From: Gammaproteobacteria bacterium
GTDB taxonomy: Bacteria; Pseudomonadota; Gammaproteobacteria; Steroidobacterales; JABDKV01
Direction of reading: 5' to 3'
Assembly (NCBI GenBank): GCA_029862285.1
Contig: JAOTXR010000007.1
Coordinates: 1 to 15,337 of the forward strand
DNA: 15,337 nt
Made by a program: the position numbers and the translations under genes
The notes under the pieces: generated by a model
Told to the model about the DNA's origin: nothing
The model's database searches: none
What the model saw: the letters and a program-made list of their open reading frames with translations, nothing else
In this document: piece by piece, positions 8,183-14,751 of the stretch
How the letters are laid out: each line of letters begins with the position of its first letter
How positions within the stretch are numbered: the first letter of the stretch is position 1

Positions 8183-8899
8183 TTACTGCACATTCAAATC
8201 GCAGCGACCCCCGGTATCAAGATCTTGATCTGCTTGCACCAGGAGAGCGGCACAGTTAAACATTTCTGCTTCGGAGATTGGCATAATCTCGGTGTTTTGT
8301 TGAGGGTCATCCCTATAACCGCAGACCGGACCTCGGTTTGGCTGATTGTTTGTTATTGCTTCCAAATATTTTTGTGGCGCAATTGTGGTCCCAGCCCACA
8401 CGAACCAACTGGGCGTGGCAGTGTGAACACAATTCCAGTGGGTCGCATCTTGATCGTACATGAGTCCGATTATTCCCCTGGCATCTTCGCTCGTGAAGCA
8501 CGGGCAACCGATGTCGCACGCGTCCCCAACGCCGTCGCCATTTGAGTCCGCCTGGTCGGGATTCGCATCGTCCGGACAATTGTCGAGACCGTTTGGTACG
8601 CCATCACTATCCACGTCCCGGCAGGTCGGGAAATCTGTACCCGTCGGGAGTGCGTCGTAGATTTTGGAAAGGACACGATTACATGCCTGATCAGTAGCCT
8701 GCGGGTCGGAATCGTCACAGTCCATAGCCTCGCAGAAAGCATTGCAGAGTCCCCGGACTTTCCCTTCAAGACCCCACGTCTCACAAATGCCTTCGTTGGC
8801 GGGCGTGTCCCCGTCAGGCGTCTGCGCAAACGTGGGTTGAGCTATCGCGAGCAGCCCAATGGTTGCAGTACATAGCAAAGTGTAAAACAGAGACTTCAT
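8183..8899 (-). CDS. Secreted cysteine-rich protein with thrombospondin type 3 calcium-binding repeats
   Basis: A 238-residue exported protein. Residues 1-25 (MKSLFYTLLCTATIGLLAIA plus QPTFA) form a classical signal peptide, with likely cleavage after TFA. The mature part has 14 cysteines, an even number compatible with seven disulfides. Residues 95-129 contain Asp/Asn-rich motifs (DVDSDGVPNGLDNCPDD and DSNGDGVGDACD) of the thrombospondin type 3 class, which bind calcium in known members. The flanking Cys-rich regions (CNAFCEAMDCDDSD before; CPCFTSEDARGIIGLMY after) are not a family I can name. The frame extends upstream to an ATG at 9052, but the start at 8899 is chosen because AAGGGG sits five nt before it and the signal peptide begins there. 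A surface or extracellular role, such as adhesion or matrix, is inferred only. No membrane anchor or sorting tail is visible. Confidence 0.88.
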   Translation of the reverse strand: MKSLFYTLLCTATIGLLAIAQPTFAQTPDGDTPANEGICETWGLEGKVRGLCNAFCEAMDCDDSDPQATDQACNRVLSKIYDALPTGTDFPTCRDVDSDGVPNGLDNCPDDANPDQADSNGDGVGDACDIGCPCFTSEDARGIIGLMYDQDATHWNCVHTATPSWFVWAGTTIAPQKYLEAITNNQPNRGPVCGYRDDPQQNTEIMPISEAEMFNCAALLVQADQDLDTGGRCDLNVQ

Positions 8900-8904
8900 A
8901 ATTT

Positions 8905-8910
8905 CCCCTT
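8905..8910 (-). promoter_or_regulatory. Ribosome-binding site deciding the start of the thrombospondin-repeat gene
   Basis: AAGGGG on the minus strand ends five nt (AAATT) before the ATG at 8899. This selects the signal-peptide start over the longer in-frame ATG at 9052. A small stem GTGCC/GGCAC (8911-8915 and 8921-8925) lies immediately upstream and could influence access to the site, though this may be chance. Confidence 0.75.
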
Positions 8911-9187
8911 GTGCCCTGAAGGCACCTGCACCTACAAGCAGGGGGTTGGTTGACCCGGCTTGATACCGGAGTCCACGAGGATTAGTTGCGTCCCAGGGCC
9001 CCGGCCACCGTACGAATGCGGCAAACCGAGTGCACAACCTCCTAGTATCCATTCATACACCCAACACCATCCACGCGGTATTAGTACTTATCCAGTAGTG
9101 CGCAGCTTATTGTTTGTGTGGAATAAATCCGGGTGTCCGGCGCAAAAGTGCTGACCGTGCATAACGGTGCATAACCGATCCCCGCAA

Positions 9188-9231
9188 GGGGACAGTGACC
9201 CTAACCTCTCCAGGACAGGGGCACTGTCCCC
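9188..9231. repeat. Full palindromic REP-like element, copy 2
   Basis: Left arm GGGGACAGTGACCC (9188-9201), spacer TAACCTCTCCAGGACA, right arm GGGGCACTGTCCCC (9218-9231) with one mismatch to the perfect complement. Same orientation as the copies at 2172, 12061 and 12901. It lies between two divergent genes. Confidence 0.88.
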
Positions 9232-9336
9232 AAACAAATCCGATTAAACGTTTTCAACGCGCGGTGCATCTAACGATGTGACGGGTGCATGATCAGTATC
9301 ATTGGGCGTGTGAGCCCTGGGCCTTCGCTCTAACTC

Positions 9337-9340
9337 GGAG
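9337..9340 (+). promoter_or_regulatory. Shine-Dalgarno for the S41 peptidase gene
   Basis: GGAG lies six nt before the ATG at 9347. It favours this start over the second in-frame ATG at 9356. Confidence 0.55.
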
Positions 9341-9346
9341 TCTGGA

Positions 9347-10927
9347 ATGGAAGTAATGGAAATTGCTGTGCCGACACTTATGTTGCTGATTGCAACAATG
9401 ACTTGTCACGGCGCCTCGAATGAGGCGAGGACGATATCTGATCAACAATGGACAGCAGATTTGCAACAGCTTGCGACGTCGATCAAGACAATCCACTTCA
9501 AGCCGTTTCATGTATTGCCAGAAGTGGAATTCAATGCGGCAGTCGAGCAGCTGGAGTCGCAGATCCCTGAGTTGTCGGAGCGTGAGATCATTGTCCGAAT
9601 GGCCGAAATCGTCGCCAGGCTGGGCGACGGCCATACCCGGCTACATATTCCGCGCTTGTATCCCGAACTGGCTCTGCCCGCCGAACTCGGGCATTCCGGC
9701 ACGAAGCCTCCAAAATTCGACTCGCTAAAGTTTCGACAATCCCCAGTTCGCTTCCAGTTGTTCAGCGATGGACTTTTCGTCGTAGCGGCAACGCCGCGCC
9801 ATCGCGACCTGATTGGGCAGAAGGTTCTTTCATTCGATGAAACGCCAGTCGACGAAGCTATTGAGGCGTCAAAGTTAGTCAGTTTCTTCGAAAACGAGAG
9901 TCGGGCCAAACTTATGGCGCCCGACCGGTTGGCGCTACCGGACGTAATCCATATTCTCGGAATCAGTGCCTCGAGTGAACTCATAGAACTGACGACTGTC
10001 GACCACACCGGGCATGAATTGACTACGGCGCTGCAGACTTTGAACGATCCGAAACAGTCCTTTGTCAGTGACGCACCCCCATCGCTACCGCTATGGCTTG
10101 CCAGACGCAGTGAATACCGCTGGTACGAGATTTTGTCGGACAGCGATGCTATCTATGTCCAGGTCAATGAGTTTGAGGAAAACCCGGCCACCCCTTACGG
10201 CGATTTTGTTGCCGAGACGCTTGAAGCTGCGCGAAAGGCCGGTGTTTCGCGATACGTGATCGATCTTCGCCATAACTTCGGCGGGGTCGGCGCCTGGGTG
10301 ACGTCATTCGTTACAGGTCTGGGAAGTAGCGAGTTCAACGAGTATGGGCGATTGTATGTTTTGGTCGGCCGAACTACGTTTTCAGCCGCGCAATTTTTCA
10401 TGCACAAATTTGAGGAATTGACCTACGCGATGTTCGTTGGCGAACCAAGCGGTGCGAAGCCCAGCCACTTTGGAGACGGCAGACGCATCGTGCTCGAAAA
10501 CAGCGGGCTTACACTTCGCGTTTCCACTATCTACTGGCACAGCTGGCTGACCAATGACTTCCGTGCGGCGATTAACCCACATCTCTCAGCACCGATCTCG
10601 TCTTCTGACTACTTCAACGGCTTCGATCCGGTGCTCGATGCAGCTTTGCGCTACAAAGTGCCTGGTAGTCTTGCAATGCAGATCAACGAGCAGTTTCGCC
10701 AGGGCAAGAATCAAAATGCCCTGCTCCTTTTTCAACGCTACATGAGCGATGGCAGAATCCGCAATCACAAGAAAGTGATACCGGACCTATTGGCCATGGC
10801 CGATAAACTGGTGGAGGATGGACTGGTTCAACCAGGATATTTTGTCTATTTTCTCGCTAATGCGTCGTACCCAAACGATCCAGATATCGAATCGGGGCTC
10901 GCCAGAATTAAGGGTCAGATGAAGTAG
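9347..10927 (+). CDS. Exported S41-family (C-terminal-processing/tricorn-type) peptidase homologue
   Basis: A 526-residue protein with a hydrophobic signal sequence (residues 5-24), so likely periplasmic. GDGHTRL at 93-99 is the conserved N-terminal motif of tricorn-type S41 relatives; its histidine (H96) may be catalytic. Residues 135-175 (DGLFVVAATPRHRDLIGQKV, then DETPVDEAIE) look like the substrate-presenting PDZ-like segment of this subgroup. DLRHNFGG (306-313) and GRTTFSAAQF (341-350) match the S41 core strand and nucleophile loop, with S346 the candidate serine. GEPSGAKPSHFGD (365-377) follows as in the family. The canonical TASASE motif of Ctp/Prc is absent, so activity and substrate are uncertain. 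The C-terminal 80 residues are helical and unassigned. The gene is alone on its strand; its 3' end converges on the lipoprotein gene across tandem repeat arms. Confidence 0.88.
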   Translation: MEVMEIAVPTLMLLIATMTCHGASNEARTISDQQWTADLQQLATSIKTIHFKPFHVLPEVEFNAAVEQLESQIPELSEREIIVRMAEIVARLGDGHTRLHIPRLYPELALPAELGHSGTKPPKFDSLKFRQSPVRFQLFSDGLFVVAATPRHRDLIGQKVLSFDETPVDEAIEASKLVSFFENESRAKLMAPDRLALPDVIHILGISASSELIELTTVDHTGHELTTALQTLNDPKQSFVSDAPPSLPLWLARRSEYRWYEILSDSDAIYVQVNEFEENPATPYGDFVAETLEAARKAGVSRYVIDLRHNFGGVGAWVTSFVTGLGSSEFNEYGRLYVLVGRTTFSAAQFFMHKFEELTYAMFVGEPSGAKPSHFGDGRRIVLENSGLTLRVSTIYWHSWLTNDFRAAINPHLSAPISSSDYFNGFDPVLDAALRYKVPGSLAMQINEQFRQGKNQNALLLFQRYMSDGRIRNHKKVIPDLLAMADKLVEDGLVQPGYFVYFLANASYPNDPDIESGLARIKGQMK

Positions 10928-10973
10928 ATTCGCCGCAGCAGGCACTCGATCGATCTTGCGTCAGTGCCATTAC

Positions 10974-11021
10974 AATCACTGTTCCCAAGACAATCCTGCT
11001 GCAATTAAGGTCACTGTCCCC
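10974..11021. repeat. Two right arms of the REP-like element in direct orientation
   Basis: A degenerate arm, AATCACTGTTCCC (10974-10986), is followed by an exact arm, GGTCACTGTCCCC (11009-11021), pointing the same way. They lie between the convergent S41 and lipoprotein genes. The second arm overlaps the lipoprotein reading frame and supplies its stop codon (minus strand, CGG GGA CAG TGA). Confidence 0.75.
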
Positions 11022-11973
11022 GCAACCTGACCGTGAACGGGAGAACGAATCCGGCTTCCTGCGGACTGGGGACTTCGGCAATAAAGGCATAATTGCCGGC
11101 CCGGAGGTCCACCGTGAAATAGGCATGCGACCCCTCCGGCATGTCGTTAATACCGCCGAGAAAGATCACGGGGCTCGGGTCTTCCAGGCCATCCTTGGCA
11201 CGCCAGTCGAGCCAGGCACTTGCCTGACTGATGCTCTCGTCGTTCTCGACTCTCATGATATGAACGTCATTGCCGACAAAAGATGGTAGCGCTTGTTGTT
11301 CAACAAAATTCACGCGGATCGTGTTCGCCCCCGCTTCGAGCGCACCGTTCACAATCTCCATCCCCGAATTGCTCACCGCAAGGGTCGCGTTGGCAGTGGG
11401 CTCCGGTGCATCAGTCTTTTCTTCCGTCACCGCGAACTCGAGCATCATGCCAAGTTTTCCGTCGCCGGGACTCGTAGTATGGAAAATTCCGTTTGTCTTC
11501 ACGTAGCACTCGAATGCGTAATTGCCGGGCTCCAGATAAACCGTGGTTTCGCCTACCAGTCCGGGTGACAAAAAGCCCGGTCCCCCATGGCGCTTCAGTT
11601 CGCCAATCCAGGCCGGGAACTTGGCAAACGCCGCTTTGACCGCCTCCTCGTCGCCTGCGTTCATGCCGTCCATCGCGTCCTGGAAATACTGTGCGACAGT
11701 GTCCGTGAAGATCTGCGCAGTGACGCCTTCCGGCGGTACATCAATCATTGCGAAGTGGATCATGCTTGAGGAATTGACGAATCTGAATGTTGTCCAGCCA
11801 GAAGGAATTTCCGATGAGCCTTCAAAGGTCATACCAACCGCGCGAATCTCCACGACATTGGGCTGCGCCACTGCCGCGGCTACGACTTCTTCCTTGACTA
11901 TTGGTCCCCGATCGCAGCCCTGAAGCAGAAATAATTCAGCGGCCAGTGCCGCAAGCGCAGATGCCTTGTTCAT
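11011..11973 (-). CDS. Lipoprotein with two cupredoxin-like beta domains
   Basis: A 320-residue protein with a lipobox L-L-Q-G-C (16-20), so it is predicted to be lipidated at C20 and anchored in the envelope. Two similar beta-rich domains follow, about 38-184 and 195-316. Each ends with the pattern GNYAF followed by a strand ending F-x-V (LEPGNYAFECYV...MMLEFAVT and LRAGNYAFIAEV...LPFTVR), suggesting internal duplication. Domain 1 has H73, C156, H165 and M176/M177 in an order reminiscent of cupredoxin copper ligands, but the C-to-H spacing is longer than in classical blue-copper proteins, so metal binding is uncertain. Domain 2 lacks these residues. The last three codons and stop (RGQ-stop) come from a REP-like arm. 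The ATG at 11973 has only a weak GGGT-type ribosome site. Function is unknown. Confidence 0.85.
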   Translation of the reverse strand: MNKASALAALAAELFLLQGCDRGPIVKEEVVAAAVAQPNVVEIRAVGMTFEGSSEIPSGWTTFRFVNSSSMIHFAMIDVPPEGVTAQIFTDTVAQYFQDAMDGMNAGDEEAVKAAFAKFPAWIGELKRHGGPGFLSPGLVGETTVYLEPGNYAFECYVKTNGIFHTTSPGDGKLGMMLEFAVTEEKTDAPEPTANATLAVSNSGMEIVNGALEAGANTIRVNFVEQQALPSFVGNDVHIMRVENDESISQASAWLDWRAKDGLEDPSPVIFLGGINDMPEGSHAYFTVDLRAGNYAFIAEVPSPQEAGFVLPFTVRLRGQ

Positions 11974-12060
11974 AAACTACCCATGACTTGTGACTGTATT
12001 GATCGATATTCCGCGAATCAAAACTGCCAAAACATCAAGTAAAGAGCAAATAAGGCTCAA

Positions 12061-12104
12061 GGGGGCAGTGACCCTATGCTCTCCGAGATTAGGTCACTGT
12101 CCCC
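12061..12104. repeat. Full palindromic REP-like element, copy 3
   Basis: Left arm GGGGGCAGTGACCC (12061-12074), spacer beginning TATGCTCTCCGAGATT, right arm AGGTCACTGTCCCC (12091-12104). The arms pair at 12 of 14 positions. It lies 23 nt past the stop codon of the zinc-ribbon gene and upstream of the lipoprotein gene. Confidence 0.87.
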
Positions 12105-12127
12105 GAATAAACAATGTGCGGTGCATC

Positions 12128-12879
12128 TTAATTGCTGTTCATTTTTAGCGCATAGAGAATAGCTACCGGCCAGAATAACACCAGCAACAGTATGAAGATT
12201 GTCAAGCTGAAATTTCTGCCGGACTGGTAGCCCTTCATTTGCCGCGGAGGCCGGTCATGCTCTTCACGAATTTTTAGACTATCGAGCAATGGATTGATTC
12301 GGCTGCAGTCCAGTCCGCCACCGCAATACGGGCAAACGTAGTCTGTTTGACTGGTGCGTACTTCTACATTGACGCTGCTTCCGCACGACTGGCAGTCTTC
12401 GCTATGAGTCAACCTGTGCTGCTTGATACGCCCGTCACGGATGATGTCTTCCTGCTCGTCCCATAGCAGCATGGCATTGCCGCGTTGATTGATGCGCCGG
12501 ACCGCCGCGGCCAACTGTCTGCAGCCAAACGACGACATGCTGGCGAGTTCCATCGGACGCTCCTCGAACGCCGGCGGCGACACAACCATGTCGTAATACT
12601 GGCATGTCCCGGATACATTGACCGCAGGCCCGCCTCGTCTCCGCGCCGGCACAATGCGGCTGCCTCGGCCTTTTCTTTCTCCCGCCGTTTTTCTTCGTCC
12701 CGGGCCGCCTCAATGCGGTCCCAGTCGTCACTGGACAGTTTGTCGCGGAACCAGCGCAAGGCCGGGTCTTCTTCATCCTTGCTGCTGGCGTTGGCAACAT
12801 ACTGCAAGGTGTCGGGCAGGTCAGCCACCACCGGTTTCCGGCCGAGGATCCGGGAATGGAGGGCGCGCAGATCGTCCAT
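12128..12879 (-). pseudogene. Zinc-ribbon membrane protein gene interrupted by a frameshift
   Basis: Two overlapping minus-strand frames together look like one protein of about 250 residues. The first frame starts at the ATG at 12879, with AGAAGG five nt upstream, and encodes a charged helical segment (residues 1 to about 93: MDDLRALHSRILGRKPVVAD at the start, DEEKRREKEKAEAAALCRRG near the end). After about 12600 that frame becomes arginine/serine-rich nonsense. The other frame takes over around 12580-12615 with YYDMVVSPPAFEERPMELAS and continues to TAA at 12128. It contains a CxxC...CPYC zinc ribbon (CQSC and CPYC, 16 residues between the pairs) and a C-terminal membrane helix (FSLTIFILLLVLFWPVAILY). 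The shift is equivalent to losing one base or gaining two. No slippery heptamer is obvious, so mutation or sequencing error is likelier than programmed shifting. It sits 54 nt after the TPR gene, with a repeat in the gap. Function is unknown. Confidence 0.7.
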
Positions 12880-12884
12880 CGCAT

Positions 12885-12890
12885 CCTTCT
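12885..12890 (-). promoter_or_regulatory. Ribosome-binding site of the zinc-ribbon gene
   Basis: AGAAGG on the minus strand ends five nt before the ATG at 12879. This is one of the two clear Shine-Dalgarno sites in the window, and it supports the first half of the frameshifted gene as a genuine translation start. Confidence 0.7.
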
Positions 12891-12900
12891 CGTTAATTAA

Positions 12901-12944
12901 GGGGACAGTGACCCTAACCTCCCAAGGTTTAGGTCACTGTCCCC
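12901..12944. repeat. Full palindromic REP-like element, copy 4, overlapping a gene end
   Basis: Left arm 12901-12920 and right arm 12925-12944 pair at 18 of 20 positions around a 4-nt loop (CCCA), the longest stem in the family here. The 13-bp core GGGGACAGTGACC is perfect. The right arm overlaps the 3' end of TPR paralogue 3 and supplies its RGQ-stop. The element fills most of the gap to the zinc-ribbon gene. Confidence 0.9.
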
Positions 12945-14751
12945 GAACAGGGCGTGTAACTTGGAACTCGACGGCCGCCAGTTGCTTTGGTGCCTTACCG
13001 ATGCTCTCCAGAAACGGTAGCCATCGCGGGTCTGGCCATACAACGGCGAACTCGGGCGCCGACGCAATTTCTGACAGGCCCGGGTCATTGTATTGCTTTG
13101 CCTTGTCCAACCACTCGAAGGCACGATCGGCCTCACCGCGAAACGCCAGCACATAAGAAATATTGTAGGGCCATTCCTCTCCGTATTTATCGATGAATTC
13201 GACGAGCGTCGCATCAGATTCAGCCGACTGCCCCAACGCGTGATGGGCCATGACCAGGCCGATCAGACGCCACGCCTCGGACCCTTCCTGCTCCATCGCT
13301 GCCAGTCCGGCGGACGGTTCCTTGTTCAGAAGTAACGCTGCGCCGAGGAAAGATCGCAGCCCGACAGCATCTGGCGTCAGGCCTAGCGCCATACGGTATG
13401 AGGCAATGGCGTCGGCCGGGCGTTCAGCACAAAAATAGCCAAGAGCAAGATTGGCATGAACATCGGCGTTTATCGGATCGCGGGCGGCGGCGTATTCCAG
13501 CAGCCCGATGGCCTCGTCCAACCGAACGAGATTTATCAGCAACGTCGCGGCAGCACGAGTGATTTGTGGATTTGTCGGATCCAATTCAAGTGCACGCTCC
13601 AGATTCTGCGCCGCCCCCGCGAGATCATTATCATGAACCATTGCCATCCGCCCGAGACTGGCGTGAGCCAAAGCATGGTCCGGGTCAAGTGCCAGAGCTT
13701 TATTCGCGGCTTCGCGGGCCAGCGCATAGCCCTTATTGATGTCGATCAGAGCTCTGTTCGCGAGAGAAATATAATTCTCGGCAAGACCAGCCCAGGCTGC
13801 CGCATAATCCGGCGCGATGACCAGCGCTTGCTGGTACAACGCATTGGATCGCTCGTATGACTCGGCGCTGCCTTGACGAGCAAGCTCCCTCGCCTGCAGA
13901 TAGATCGCGTAGGCTCTCGAATCGGTTTGTGACGACGTGGGAACCTCGCCCAGCAATTTGACCCTTAGCTGCGCCACGACCGCGGCGGCTATCTCGTCCT
14001 GGATCTGAAAAATGTCATCCAGTGTCCGTTCATAGGTTTCTGCCCAAAGGTGCGAACTGTCATGGGCGCGAATCAGCTTTGCAGTAACGCGCACCCTGTC
14101 GCCGGCTTTGCGCACAGAACCTGACAATAGATGGTCGACGTTTAGCTCCTGGGAGACTTCGGCGATGTTCGTATCCTTGCCCTTGTACGAAAACGAAGAC
14201 ATGCGGGCAATTACACGTAAGGAGGGAATCTTGGCCAACAGGTTTAGCAGTTCTTCTGACAACCCGTCCGAGAAATACTCCTGCTCCTTATCAGAACTGA
14301 TGTTGACAAATGGCAGTACGGCTATTGATGTGTCGCCGTAGAACGCGACCAACGCCTCGCTGCGGCCCTCTTCGCGTGCAGCCTCGGCAATTGAAGTCTC
14401 TCTCGATTCCGACAACACAAATTTATCGAACGCGAAATAGCCCAGAGCAAGGGCAAGAACCACCATGATGATTCGGTCCAGTTTCTTGCCGGTCTGTGGG
14501 GCGATGGACTGAGAGCGATTGACTTCGTGATCGCGTTTTAGGCCTTCCGGAGTGAGTTCGAAGACCCAGGCTATGATAACCGTGGGTACAAAGAAAATTG
14601 ACAGCACGATCACAACAATGCGTGCGGCATCTTCGAAACCGAACAACGGAAGAATTGTTTCGGCGACCTGAATAAGCAACCACGCAGCGACAGTGTAGGC
14701 GGCTGCTACACGAAGAACGTTACGACGCTTGAGTTCATTGAAGAACGACAT
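12934..14751 (-). CDS. TolB/FlgO-like domain plus TPR inner-membrane protein (paralogue 3)
   Basis: A 605-residue protein beginning MSFFNELKRRNVLRVAAAYT, the family N-terminus. Hydrophobic segments lie at about 15-37, 43-65 and 94-113. The TolB/FlgO-like domain (141-268) is well conserved: SIAVLPFVNISSDKEQEYFS, DGLSEELLNLLAKIPSLRVI, LLSGSVRKAGDRVRV and HLWAETYERTLDDIFQIQDE. TPR-type helices fill about 298-560 (for example NLERALELDPTNPQI). The C-terminus contains WPDPRWLPFLESIG, common near the end of such proteins. The final residues RGQ and the TGA come from a REP-like arm (CGG GGA CAG TGA). It is probably the first gene of a minus-strand run with the zinc-ribbon gene 54 nt downstream, though the hairpin in between could separate their expression. 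No strong ribosome site precedes the ATG. Biochemical function is unknown for this architecture. Confidence 0.93.
   Translation of the reverse strand: MSFFNELKRRNVLRVAAAYTVAAWLLIQVAETILPLFGFEDAARIVVIVLSIFFVPTVIIAWVFELTPEGLKRDHEVNRSQSIAPQTGKKLDRIIMVVLALALGYFAFDKFVLSESRETSIAEAAREEGRSEALVAFYGDTSIAVLPFVNISSDKEQEYFSDGLSEELLNLLAKIPSLRVIARMSSFSYKGKDTNIAEVSQELNVDHLLSGSVRKAGDRVRVTAKLIRAHDSSHLWAETYERTLDDIFQIQDEIAAAVVAQLRVKLLGEVPTSSQTDSRAYAIYLQARELARQGSAESYERSNALYQQALVIAPDYAAAWAGLAENYISLANRALIDINKGYALAREAANKALALDPDHALAHASLGRMAMVHDNDLAGAAQNLERALELDPTNPQITRAAATLLINLVRLDEAIGLLEYAAARDPINADVHANLALGYFCAERPADAIASYRMALGLTPDAVGLRSFLGAALLLNKEPSAGLAAMEQEGSEAWRLIGLVMAHHALGQSAESDATLVEFIDKYGEEWPYNISYVLAFRGEADRAFEWLDKAKQYNDPGLSEIASAPEFAVVWPDPRWLPFLESIGKAPKQLAAVEFQVTRPVRGQ

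Larger units (their letters stand above)
8911..9346. other. Divergent intergenic region with a repeat and GTGCAT motifs
   Basis: This stretch separates the divergent thrombospondin-repeat and S41 peptidase genes and must hold promoters for both, but I see no convincing -35/-10 pair. It contains a full REP-like element (9188-9231) and four copies of GTGCAT (9157, 9167, 9264, 9285), the first two in a 10-bp tandem. CCCC-GCAA-GGGG (9180-9191) overlaps the left repeat arm and could form a short GNRA-capped stem. No gene is supported. Confidence 0.5.

Noticed and set aside
8900..9052. Longer N-terminus of the thrombospondin-repeat protein from the ATG at 9052
   Set aside because: It would bury the signal peptide 51 residues inside the protein, and the strong ribosome site sits at the 8899 start.
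9180..9191. CCCC-GCAA-GGGG as a functional GNRA hairpin
   Set aside because: The stem is only four pairs, and its right side is simply the start of the repeat arm, so it is probably coincidental.
12580..12615. Programmed ribosomal frameshift
   Set aside because: No slippery heptamer or downstream structure is evident; mutation or sequencing error is simpler.
2172..12944. CRISPR array
   Set aside because: The repeats are scattered over 10 kb at irregular distances, vary in arm integrity, and there are no uniform spacers or cas genes.
12485..13156. Plus-strand open frame of 223 codons
   Set aside because: It overlaps the opposite strand of the zinc-ribbon gene, the repeat and the end of TPR paralogue 3; its composition is Ser/Arg-rich with no fold.
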